A stretch of DNA of 39,273 nucleotides, from the NCBI GenBank assembly GCA_965659595.1, contig CBFHWN010000011.1:1-39273 (forward strand). The letters run 5' to 3'. The translations under genes were made by a program, and so were the position numbers. The notes under the pieces were generated by a model that was not told the origin of the DNA, did not search any database, and saw nothing but the letters and a program-made list of their open reading frames with translations. Shown one piece after another: positions 24,771-32,171 of this stretch. Source of the DNA: Casp-actino8 sp965659595 (GTDB lineage: Bacteria; Actinomycetota; Acidimicrobiia; Acidimicrobiales; Ilumatobacteraceae). Within the stretch, counting starts at the first letter, position 1. The number at the start of each line of letters is the position of its first letter.

Positions 24771-25798
24771 TGTGCGTCTCCTGCGTTCGATCCTCCGAGC
24801 ACTGCGAAGGGAAGTTTCATGTCGGGATCGGTGGCCTCGATGACGACGTCGACTCGAGCGCCGACTGTGAGGCCCTCCGGCGAGTTGCCTTTCACGTTCA
24901 TGATCACACGCACTGTCATGTCGTCCGGTCGTGCGTCGGCCGGCGGATCGAGATCGACCAACAGAATCGGCAGTGGATAGTCGAAGCTCGGGATCTGTGG
25001 ATAGTGAGTGATCACGAAACTGTGAATCGTTCCCGACGTCGGCATGTCGATCTCCGTCCACGAGAGCGAATGGCACGACGGGCACATGGGGCCGGTGGGG
25101 AAGCGAAGTGTGGAACAGTCGGTACAACGCTGCGCGAGCAGTCGACCTTCGTTCAGGCCTTCGAACCACCACTTGTTGTCGAATGTGGTGGCCGGACGCG
25201 GACGGGGCGGCTTCGGCTTGGCCGCCGGCGCCTTGGCCTTGGGTCGGAACCGGAAGATACGAAACATCATCTGGCCGACCAACTGGTCGTCGGCGTCGTA
25301 ATAGTCCTGGCGAGTGGTCACGAAATGGCCGGTGCCAAGGCCGGTGGTCTTCTCGTCGCTGATGGTGTCGATGACCGTGCGCATCGTGAGTCGATCGCCG
25401 GGACGCAGATACCGGTGGTACACCTGATCGCTGTTGGTGCCGACCACGCTCGTGAAACCGCGCGAGAACAGCAGCTGGTTCATGCGTTCGTAGGGACCGT
25501 CACCGTCGCGCTTCGGGCCGTCGATTCCCACCATCACCCACGACTGCAGCATGGTTGGCGGAGCGACAATGCCTCCGTGCACGCTCTGTGACGCCAGCTC
25601 CTCGTTCGTGTACACCGGGTTCGTGTCTCCGATCGTCTCGACGAGATGACGGATCATCGGAGCGTTGACCAGATCGGGTGCCGGTTCGGCTGGTCCGATT
25701 TCTTTGCCGACGTACGACTGGAGTTCGGTGAAGAAGGCGGCCTTCGCTTCGGGTGTTTCGTCGACGACGGTCTCGGTGCTGGTGCTAGTGGAGGTCAT
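24767..25798 (-). CDS. chsH2: ChsH2-like protein: MaoC domain fused to DUF35 OB-fold
   Basis: 343 residues. Residues about 20-190 form a MaoC-type hot-dog domain (IGDTNPVYTNEELA, APPTMLQSWVM, SDQVYHRYLRPGDRL). A Lys/Pro/Ala-rich linker (about 190-212) joins a DUF35 domain: a zinc ribbon with CTDC and CPSC, then an OB-fold (TSGTIHSFVITHYPQIPSF). In mycobacteria the MaoC part pairs with ChsH1 and the DUF35 part with Ltp2, which links hydration to the aldol cleavage. The start at 25798 is chosen to clear the upstream gene (stop at 25840). Confidence 0.88.
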   Translation of the reverse strand: MTSTSTSTETVVDETPEAKAAFFTELQSYVGKEIGPAEPAPDLVNAPMIRHLVETIGDTNPVYTNEELASQSVHGGIVAPPTMLQSWVMVGIDGPKRDGDGPYERMNQLLFSRGFTSVVGTNSDQVYHRYLRPGDRLTMRTVIDTISDEKTTGLGTGHFVTTRQDYYDADDQLVGQMMFRIFRFRPKAKAPAAKPKPPRPRPATTFDNKWWFEGLNEGRLLAQRCTDCSTLRFPTGPMCPSCHSLSWTEIDMPTSGTIHSFVITHYPQIPSFDYPLPILLVDLDPPADARPDDMTVRVIMNVKGNSPEGLTVGARVDVVIEATDPDMKLPFAVLGGSNAGDAQ

Positions 25799-25839
25799 GG
25801 CTCTCGAGGTCTTTCTGGCGGGTGATGCGGGGGTGAGAT

Positions 25840-27048
25840 TCAGGCGCGGGTGAGCGCGCTCCAGGGTCGGTCTTTGTCGGGTTGAGGTTCGCGAGGAAGT
25901 CCGAGACCACGTTCGGCAATGATGTTGCGTTGGATTTCGTCGGTACCGCCGCCGATACGGATGGCGAACTGCGACAGAAGGTGCTGACCCCATTGGTTGT
26001 CGTGCGGAGCATCGTCACCCCACAGCGTGAAACCCGGACCGACGATCTCGGCCGCCAGATCGGCGGTGAGACGCCAATGATTGGCGTAGGCCAATTTGAG
26101 GGTGAGCATCTCGGGTCCGGGCATGCGCTTCTGGCTCATCGCCGTTCGCATGCGGAAGCCGAGATATCGCAAATTTTCCGAGCGAATGTGCGCTTGGGCC
26201 AGACCTTGGCGCACCCGAAGGTCGTCGGCGAGACCGCGTTCGCGGGCGATGTCGGCGAGTTGCTGAACGGTCCATCCCCCGCCACCCGATCCGATGTGGC
26301 TGCGTTCGTTGCTGAGGGTGGTCTGGGCGACCTTCCAACCTCCGTCGACTTCGCCGAGGACGTTGGCGCTCGGGATGCGAACATCGCTCAGGAACACTTC
26401 GTTGAAGTGTTGGACGCCGGTGATCTGTGTGATCGGACGAATGTCGAGTCCGGGTGTCTTCATATCGAGGATGAAATAGGTGATGCCGGCGTGCTTGGCC
26501 ACCTCGGTGTCGGTTCGAGCGAGGAGGATTGCGTAGTCGGCGAACTGGCCGAAACTGGTCCAGACCTTCTGCCCGTTCACGACCCACTCGTCGCCGTCGC
26601 GCACTGCGCGAGTGCCGAGTGACGCGAGGTCGCTGCCCGACCCAGGCTCACTGAAGAGCTGGCACCACACCTCGTCACCGCGCAAGATGGGGGCGAGGTG
26701 ACGCTCCTGTTGATCGGGAGTGCCATGGGAGATGAGCGTGGGACCCACCATGCCGATCGACACGGCGAAGGCTCCGTTCGACACCTCGAAGGCCGACATC
26801 TCTTCGGCGAAGATTGCCGCCTGGATGGCGCTGGCACCGCGCCCCCCGAACTGTTTCGGCCACGTGATTCCGGCCCAACCGTTGTCGAAGAGGACTCGCT
26901 GCCAGTCTCGACACTTCTGGATGTGGCCGGCCAGATCGTGTTCGCCGAGCTCCCCGACTCCATCTGACTTCAGGCGGGCGTGCTGACCGAGCCAGGTCCG
27001 CGCCTCGACCCGGAAAGCTGCCTCGTCCGGTGTGTCGCCGATGTGCAT
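25840..27048 (-). CDS. Acyl-CoA dehydrogenase, first gene of the sterol side-chain operon
   Basis: 402 residues. Typical motifs are GWAGITWPKQFGGRG, LFSEPGSGSDLASLGTRA, GQKVWTSFGQFADY, NEVFLSDVRIPSANVLG and RIGGGTDEIQRNIIAERGLG. It is a FAD enzyme that introduces the alpha-beta double bond. It is less like FadE29 than the gene at 18341, so it may act on another chain length. ATG at 27048 (MHIGDTPDEAAF) is preferred because the longer frame would run through the operator at 27077. Five genes of the same operon follow before fadA5. Confidence 0.85.
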   Translation of the reverse strand: MHIGDTPDEAAFRVEARTWLGQHARLKSDGVGELGEHDLAGHIQKCRDWQRVLFDNGWAGITWPKQFGGRGASAIQAAIFAEEMSAFEVSNGAFAVSIGMVGPTLISHGTPDQQERHLAPILRGDEVWCQLFSEPGSGSDLASLGTRAVRDGDEWVVNGQKVWTSFGQFADYAILLARTDTEVAKHAGITYFILDMKTPGLDIRPITQITGVQHFNEVFLSDVRIPSANVLGEVDGGWKVAQTTLSNERSHIGSGGGGWTVQQLADIARERGLADDLRVRQGLAQAHIRSENLRYLGFRMRTAMSQKRMPGPEMLTLKLAYANHWRLTADLAAEIVGPGFTLWGDDAPHDNQWGQHLLSQFAIRIGGGTDEIQRNIIAERGLGLPREPQPDKDRPWSALTRA

Positions 27049-27076
27049 GTGCGTGCCTGTCTCCCCTGGCTGGACG

Positions 27077-27099
27077 GTTTCTGACAGTCTGTCAGAAAC
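27077..27099. promoter_or_regulatory. Operator site 2 (palindrome) before the sterol side-chain operon
   Basis: A perfect inverted repeat with 10-bp arms: GTTTCTGACA, spacer GTC, then the exact complement. The centre is 40 bp before the operon's first ATG, and the site lies between the SDR stop (27131) and that start. It shares the TCTGACR core with four other sites. Confidence 0.85.
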
Positions 27100-27130
27100 G
27101 CCCGGGGGCTCCCCCATGGGGAGGGCGATG

Positions 27131-28024
27131 TCACTCGGGCCAGGCTGCCGGTCCTTCGAAGAACACCAGGTCGTCCCGACTCGTGAGGAGGTCGCGACCC
27201 GCAGTTGTGTCGATAACCGCCGGCCAATGCTCGCGGAGTTCCTCGAGAGAGAGGTCGGGTCGGCCCGACCAGCCCGGGTGGCCGACCGTCGAGATGAGCG
27301 AGGATCGGCCGGCTCCGGCGGTGACGATGCGACCCGTCACGTCGATGTCGTCGTGGACGAGCCAGCAGGCGGCCGGACTACAGGCCGAAGCCGGGAAGTT
27401 CTCTTCCATCCAACGCCGGGTGTCCTCGTGCGGATTGAGCGCTGCCGAGCGCGTGTAGCCAATGGGCATCAGACAGTTGACCGTGATGCCGTGTTCGGCG
27501 CCTTCGTTGGCCAGCGAGCGGGTGAGGCCGACGAGTCCGGCCTTGGCTACCGAGTAGGCGGGCATGCCGAGCGAACCGATGGCGGCTGCCGACGAGGTGA
27601 CGAGGATGCGGCCGAACTTGCGATCGACGAAATGCGCCCAGGCCGCCCGACACATGTTCCAGGTGCCGACCAGATGCGTGGACAGGATCGTGTCGAGTTG
27701 TCGGTCGGTGGTGTCGAGAAACGAACCAGTTGGTCCGCCGCGCCCGGCGTTGTTGAGAACGATGTGCAGATCGCCGAGACGCGAGATGGCGTCGGCCACG
27801 ATCGCACGTGCTTCGTCGGGATCGGCGACCGATCTCGTGTCGACGATCGCGTTTCCACCGGCGGCGACGATTTCGGCTGCGGTGACCTCGGCGTGTTCAC
27901 TCGAGATGTCGTTCACCACGACACTCGCGCCCCGCGCTCCGAGGAGTAGAGCATGTTCACGCCCAAGGCCCCGTCCGGCCCCGGTCACGATCGCGACACG
28001 ATCGTCGAAGCGAACGTCGTCCAT
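27131..28024 (-). CDS. Short-chain dehydrogenase/reductase, MFE-type
   Basis: 297 residues. Visible are the cofactor motif TGAGRGLG, the structural NNAG, a catalytic Ser in VTSSAAAIGS, and YSVAKAGLVG (Tyr and Lys). It resembles the hydroxyacyl-CoA dehydrogenase part of multifunctional beta-oxidation enzymes. It is encoded upstream of the sterol operon on the same strand, but the operator lies after it, so it is probably transcribed on its own. ATG at 28024 is the start that fits the fold. Confidence 0.85.
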   Translation of the reverse strand: MDDVRFDDRVAIVTGAGRGLGREHALLLGARGASVVVNDISSEHAEVTAAEIVAAGGNAIVDTRSVADPDEARAIVADAISRLGDLHIVLNNAGRGGPTGSFLDTTDRQLDTILSTHLVGTWNMCRAAWAHFVDRKFGRILVTSSAAAIGSLGMPAYSVAKAGLVGLTRSLANEGAEHGITVNCLMPIGYTRSAALNPHEDTRRWMEENFPASACSPAACWLVHDDIDVTGRIVTAGAGRSSLISTVGHPGWSGRPDLSLEELREHWPAVIDTTAGRDLLTSRDDLVFFEGPAAWPE

Positions 28025-28036
28025 GTGTCGACACCG

Positions 28037-28048
28037 TACAGTTCTCAT
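28037..28048 (+). promoter_or_regulatory. Putative leaderless promoter -10 of the second SDR gene
   Basis: TACAGT is followed by TCTCAT and then the ATG at 28049. The divergent SDR starts only 24 bp away. No ribosome binding site is visible. Confidence 0.5.
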
Positions 28049-28882
28049 ATGAAGAACGCGGAAAGGCCGGTGGTGATGGTCACCGGAGCCAGTCGAGGAA
28101 TCGGGCGGGCCGTGGCGATCGATCTCGCGACTCGCGGCTACGACCTGGTGCTGACGGCGCGTTCGGTGGATGGAGGAGCCACTTTCGACGGGACCTCACG
28201 TCTCGACGATCTGGCGGGCGTTGCATTACCGGGATCGATCGCCGAGACAGCCGAGGAATGTCGTCGCCGATCGTCGGACTGCCGTGTGTCGTGCGTGGCG
28301 ATGGATCTGATCGACGAGCAAAGTGTGCGAGCGGCTGCTCGTCACGCCATAGCCGAGTTCGGACGTGTCGACGCGTTGGTGTCGAATGCGATCTATCAGG
28401 GGCCGGGAGTGAACGACCCGTTTGTCGATCTCCCGGTCGAGTTGTTGCGACGAGTGATCGATGGCGATGCCGTCGCTCCCATGGTGTTGCTCTCCGAACT
28501 GCTACCCGGGATGTTGAGCGCCGGACGGGGCGTATTCGTACACCTCACGTCCGGGGCGGCAACACTGGTGCCGAAGGCTCCCACCGGGCGTGGGGGGTGG
28601 GGCGTTGCCTATGCGATGGCGAAGGGGGCCGCCCATCGCATCGCTGGTGTCCTGCACGCGGAACACTTCGCCGACGGAATCCGCGCCTACAGCGTGAACC
28701 CCGGTCACGTGACCACCGAAGTGATGCGTCAGCGAGCCGAACGAGCCGGACGCGAAGTCACAGGTCAGGGCCCGGATGACACTGTGGCGGCGATCGTCTG
28801 GTTGCTCGAAGGCGGCGACGACGCTCTGGCGATGTCGGGCGGTGAAGTGGTGGCACGCGACGTCGCGGCGCGACTGCACTGA
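28049..28882 (+). CDS. Short-chain dehydrogenase/reductase with a long insertion
   Basis: 277 residues. It has TGASRGIGRA, a changed structural motif (SNAIYQG in place of NNAG), a catalytic Ser in LTSGAATL and YAMAKGAAHR. About 30 extra residues after the second strand (SVDGGATFDG to about residue 70) lengthen the loop. It looks like a reductase of the catabolic region; its substrate is unknown. It is divergent from the MFE-type SDR and ends 7 bp before the convergent LLM gene stop. Confidence 0.8.
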   Translation: MKNAERPVVMVTGASRGIGRAVAIDLATRGYDLVLTARSVDGGATFDGTSRLDDLAGVALPGSIAETAEECRRRSSDCRVSCVAMDLIDEQSVRAAARHAIAEFGRVDALVSNAIYQGPGVNDPFVDLPVELLRRVIDGDAVAPMVLLSELLPGMLSAGRGVFVHLTSGAATLVPKAPTGRGGWGVAYAMAKGAAHRIAGVLHAEHFADGIRAYSVNPGHVTTEVMRQRAERAGREVTGQGPDDTVAAIVWLLEGGDDALAMSGGEVVARDVAARLH

Positions 28883-28889
28883 TCGTTTC

Positions 28890-29918
28890 TCAGGACGAAC
28901 GAAGTCGTCCGACTGCTTCAGCGAGCGCCCGATCGTGTTCGTTGTCGGGAGGGGGTGCGACGAGGATGCCGTCGGCGGTGTCGCCGAACCAATCGAGGGC
29001 GACGTCGGGAAGTTCGTCGTATGTGGCTTGCGGTACGAGGGTGTCGAGGACGTCGTCGGTCACCAGGTCGGCGAGGTCACCCCAGCGCTGTTCGCGAATG
29101 AGGGCTCGGAGGCGACCGGCGAGCTCGGCCCATCCGAACAGTTCGAGAGTCCGCTCGTAGGCCGGAGTGGAATACAAAAAGGCGAGGAGTCGACGGTTGT
29201 GCTCTCGACGCTCGTCGATGTCGGTGCGAGTGGCGCCGAGGATCCACTGCGTCCCGACCACGAGTTCGATCTCGGTGATCGACCGATCGGCCTTCTGGGC
29301 TCCGGTGGCGAGCCCGGGACGACACACTTCGCGGAGGTAGCGAGGGTGGCTGTTGGTGGGGTGAGTGACGAACCCGTCGGCGATGGCACCGGCGGTCTCG
29401 ACCAACTTCTTGTTGACACCTCCCATCCAGACGTTGGGGCGGGTGATTCCGTCGGGAAGCGGGTCGGGCGTGAAATTCGGGGTGAGGAGAGTGAGGTCGT
29501 AGTGCTCACTTCGATAATCGAGTGGCGCTTCACCGTCGAAGGCTCGCCAACAGGCGCGGACGGCGCCGATGTGGTCGCGCAATCGGCCCACCGGATCGTC
29601 GAACTCGGCGCCGAACCGTTTTTCGATGTGCGGGCGGATCTGAGTGCCGAGACCGAGTTGGAAGCGACCACCGGACGTCTCGGCCAGATCCCACGCCGAA
29701 TAGGCGACGGCCATCGGACTTCGGACGAGGGCGAGTGCCACCGACGTTCGAACGACGAGAGCGGTCGTGGCTTGCAGCGCAACGAGCGACACGAGGAACG
29801 GATCGTGCACGGTCTCGGCGACATGGAGTCCGTCGTAGCCGAGTGCTTCGATACGACGAGCGTGGGCTGCGACGTCGCGCAGCGGGAGGCGGGGATCCAT
29901 GCCGGCATAGACCTTCAT
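28890..29918 (-). CDS. LLM-class F420-dependent oxidoreductase (MSMEG_2256-like)
   Basis: 342 residues, luciferase-like TIM barrel. It begins MKVYAGMDPRLPLRDVAA and shows YDGLHVAETVHDPF and GGRFQLGLGTQIRPHIEKRF. These fit a subfamily that is generally assigned coenzyme F420, a deazaflavin cofactor. It lies 10 bp after the enoyl-CoA hydratase at 29929-30657 and is probably in its operon, under operator site 3. The longer frame to 30176 overlaps that gene and is rejected. Substrate unknown. Confidence 0.82.
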   Translation of the reverse strand: MKVYAGMDPRLPLRDVAAHARRIEALGYDGLHVAETVHDPFLVSLVALQATTALVVRTSVALALVRSPMAVAYSAWDLAETSGGRFQLGLGTQIRPHIEKRFGAEFDDPVGRLRDHIGAVRACWRAFDGEAPLDYRSEHYDLTLLTPNFTPDPLPDGITRPNVWMGGVNKKLVETAGAIADGFVTHPTNSHPRYLREVCRPGLATGAQKADRSITEIELVVGTQWILGATRTDIDERREHNRRLLAFLYSTPAYERTLELFGWAELAGRLRALIREQRWGDLADLVTDDVLDTLVPQATYDELPDVALDWFGDTADGILVAPPPDNEHDRALAEAVGRLRSS

Positions 29919-29928
29919 GAGGAGACCT

Positions 29929-30657
29929 TCACGACGAGCCGCCGAATCTTTTGGCGGCCCACTGGCGGGCGCGCTGGTTCTCGAGGGCGAATGCGTCATC
30001 GGAGTCACCGAGCGGGCGGACTGCGTCGTAGAGCGCGCGAGTCTCCGCTGTGGCGTCGGCGTGAGTGGAGGCGATGGCGTGGCCGATCTCGACCGCCCGC
30101 TCGACCAATCGGTCGTGCGGTGTGACCTCGACGACGAGGCCCCATGCGAGCGCAGTCGCGGCATCGACGAATTCACCGGTGAAGCTCATGTAACGAGCGC
30201 GGCCCGGACCGATCAAGCGCGGAAGAAGGACCGTGAGTCCCCAACCGGGAACCATGCCGACCTTGGTGTGCGTGTCGGCGAAACGTGCTCGCTCGGATGC
30301 GACGAGGAAGTCGCACGCGAGCGCGATCTCGAAGCCGCCGGTCACGGCCGCCCCGTTGATCGCTCCGATCACCGGCACGCGCGTGGGCGGGAGAGCGGTC
30401 CAGTGACCAGGGTGCGGGTTCTCACCTTTCTTCTCGCCACCGTCGACGTCTCGTCGATCGAATCCGGCGCAGAAGGCGGGATCGGATCCGGTGAGCACGA
30501 TGGTCCGCACCGTTTCGATGGCGTCACAACGCCGAATCGCCTCGGGCAACGCGCGACCCAACTCGGCGTCGATCGCGTTGCGCGCCTCGGGTCGATTCAA
30601 GGTGACGATCGCGACGGTGTCGCTCGCGATGATCTCGGTGAGAACCGCGCTGCTCAT
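29929..30657 (-). CDS. Enoyl-CoA hydratase family protein
   Basis: 242 residues. Crotonase motifs are LNRPEARNAID, AFCAGFDRRD and GAINGAAVTGGFEIALACDF. The second catalytic position is not a clear Glu-Tyr pair (THTKVGMVPGWGLT), so the reaction may differ from plain hydration. The ATG at 30657 has GGAGGGGGCG upstream; the longer frame would run into the operator at 30706. It is the first gene of a two-gene operon with an LLM oxidoreductase. Confidence 0.82.
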   Translation of the reverse strand: MSSAVLTEIIASDTVAIVTLNRPEARNAIDAELGRALPEAIRRCDAIETVRTIVLTGSDPAFCAGFDRRDVDGGEKKGENPHPGHWTALPPTRVPVIGAINGAAVTGGFEIALACDFLVASERARFADTHTKVGMVPGWGLTVLLPRLIGPGRARYMSFTGEFVDAATALAWGLVVEVTPHDRLVERAVEIGHAIASTHADATAETRALYDAVRPLGDSDDAFALENQRARQWAAKRFGGSS

Positions 30658-30705
30658 CGTCGCCCCCTCCCCATGATGTTTCGTCGGTATCTCGTGTTCG
30701 ACTGG

Positions 30706-30724
30706 TTCTGACATAGTGTCAGAA
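30706..30724. promoter_or_regulatory. Operator site 3 (palindrome) between divergent ECH-LLM and SnoaL-LLM operons
   Basis: Perfect inverted repeat: TTCTGACA, spacer TAG, TGTCAGAA. The centre is 58 bp before the enoyl-CoA hydratase ATG and 60 bp before the SnoaL-like ATG, so a single regulator could control both directions. Confidence 0.85.
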
Positions 30725-30774
30725 AAGCCGCCGTTTCCGTCGACCGGCGGTCATCGATCGTGCGAGGGGGAGAC

Positions 30775-31239
30775 ATGGGGCGTTGGAGTCGCGAGGAGTT
30801 GCAGAGTGCCCACGACAATTTCGTGGCGGTCGCCCATCGTTCGGCCCAAAGCGGTGACTGGCGGGCATGGAGCGAGTTGTTCACCGAGGACGCCGAGTAC
30901 GAGGAGCACCTGTACGGTAAGTTCCACGGCCGCGAACAGATCCTCACCTGGATCACGAAGACGATGGGTCGCTACCCGAGCAGCCACATGCGCGAGTTCC
31001 CCCACGATTGGTGCGTGTGCGACGAGGAGAAGGGTTGGTGGATCTGCCAGATCCAGAACCGTTTCGACGATCCGGGCGACGGCAAGGTGTACCAATCTCC
31101 GAACGTCACGATCCTGCAGTACGCAGGAGACATGAAGTTCCGACGTGAGGAGGACGTCTACAACCCGGCCAACTTCGCTCCGGTCGTGGAAGCATGGATG
31201 GCCGCCCGAGAACGGCATCACAAGGAAGGCAACGCATGA
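30775..31239 (+). CDS. SnoaL-like/NTF2-fold protein
   Basis: 154 residues. The pattern WRAWSELFTEDAEYEEHLYG followed by GREQILTWI is typical of polyketide-cyclase/ketosteroid-isomerase-like (SnoaL, NTF2) proteins. Such proteins are small cone-shaped isomerases, dehydratases or subunits; the function cannot be read here. The ATG at 30775 has CGAGGGGGAG upstream. It overlaps the LLM gene by ATGA, so the two are translated together and may act together. Confidence 0.78.
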   Translation: MGRWSREELQSAHDNFVAVAHRSAQSGDWRAWSELFTEDAEYEEHLYGKFHGREQILTWITKTMGRYPSSHMREFPHDWCVCDEEKGWWICQIQNRFDDPGDGKVYQSPNVTILQYAGDMKFRREEDVYNPANFAPVVEAWMAARERHHKEGNA

Positions 31240-32135
31240 AGTTCTGGTGCGCGACAGCGTTCATGAAGACGAAGCAATTGGTGCACATCGCCCAGTTGCT
31301 CGACGAGGCCGGCTACCACGGTCTCATGGTGAGCGATCACCTCGTATATCCGAAGAATCTTCAGTCGAAGTACCCGTATTCACCGGACCCCGACGGTCGC
31401 CCCATCTGGGATCCCGAAACGGCCTGGCCCGATCCGTGGGTGCTGATCGGCGCGATGACGAGCGTGACGACTCATCTCAACTTCACGACCAACATCTACG
31501 TCGCCGGTCATCGGCCGCTTCTGCAATTGGCCAAGGAGATCGCCACCGCATCGGTTCTCTCCGACGGCCGAGTGGCACTCGGTGCCGGTGCCGGCTGGAT
31601 GAAGGAGGAATTCGACCTGCAGGGCCAGGACTTCTCGAACCGCGGCAAGCGACTCACCGAGATGATTCAGGCCCTGCGCGCGATGTGGGCCGGCGGCTGG
31701 GTCGAGTTCCACGGCGATTACTACGACATTCCGCCAGTGACGATGGAGCCGAGTCCGCCGAAGCCGGTGCCGATCCACGTCGGTGGGCACACCGATGCTG
31801 CGTTGAAGCGTGCGGCGCGGGTCGGCGACGGATGGATCGGCAACGCGTATCCGTGGGAAGAAGCCGAAGTGCACATCACCAAATTGAAGGGATACCTGCG
31901 CGAGTACGGGCGAGAGAACGACGACTTCGAGATCATCTGCGGTTTGTACGCCATGCCCACCGCCGATCTGTACAAGCGTGCCGAAGAAGAGCTCGGCATG
32001 ACCGGAACGTTGTGCATGCCCTGGGCGCTCGGCAACCCGTCCGCGGGTGATCACGCCGGACTCGCCGAGATGTCGGCTGCTTACAAGCCGTTCATCGACG
32101 ACTTCGCGACCAACGTCGTGTCGAAGTGCCAGTGA
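31236..32135 (+). CDS. LLM-class F420-dependent oxidoreductase (TIGR03619-like)
   Basis: 299 residues, luciferase-like barrel. Segments include YHGLMVSDHLVYP, LNFTTNIYVAGHRPLLQLAK, GRVALGAGAGWMKEEF, PIHVGGHTDAALKRAARVGD and GWIG. It belongs to a group usually assigned F420. It is translationally coupled to the SnoaL-like gene. Substrate unknown; the shared operator ties it to the steroid-type catabolic genes. Confidence 0.85.
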   Translation: MKFWCATAFMKTKQLVHIAQLLDEAGYHGLMVSDHLVYPKNLQSKYPYSPDPDGRPIWDPETAWPDPWVLIGAMTSVTTHLNFTTNIYVAGHRPLLQLAKEIATASVLSDGRVALGAGAGWMKEEFDLQGQDFSNRGKRLTEMIQALRAMWAGGWVEFHGDYYDIPPVTMEPSPPKPVPIHVGGHTDAALKRAARVGDGWIGNAYPWEEAEVHITKLKGYLREYGRENDDFEIICGLYAMPTADLYKRAEEELGMTGTLCMPWALGNPSAGDHAGLAEMSAAYKPFIDDFATNVVSKCQ

Positions 32136-32171
32136 ACGACTGACGGGGACTTTCGACAGTTCGCTCGGTGC

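Noticed and set aside
28041..28057. GTTCT/AGAAC inverted repeat over the start of the second SDR gene.
   Set aside because: Arms are only 5 bp with a 7-bp spacer and overlap the coding start; it does not match the five-site operator core or a KstR-type site.
28776..30125. A 449-codon open frame on the plus strand opposite the LLM and ECH genes.
   Set aside because: No domain is recognisable, and the opposite strand has intact LLM and crotonase motifs.
32136..32171. Possible terminator between the LLM and aldehyde dehydrogenase genes.
   Set aside because: The stem is short and imperfect, and no T-run follows on either strand.
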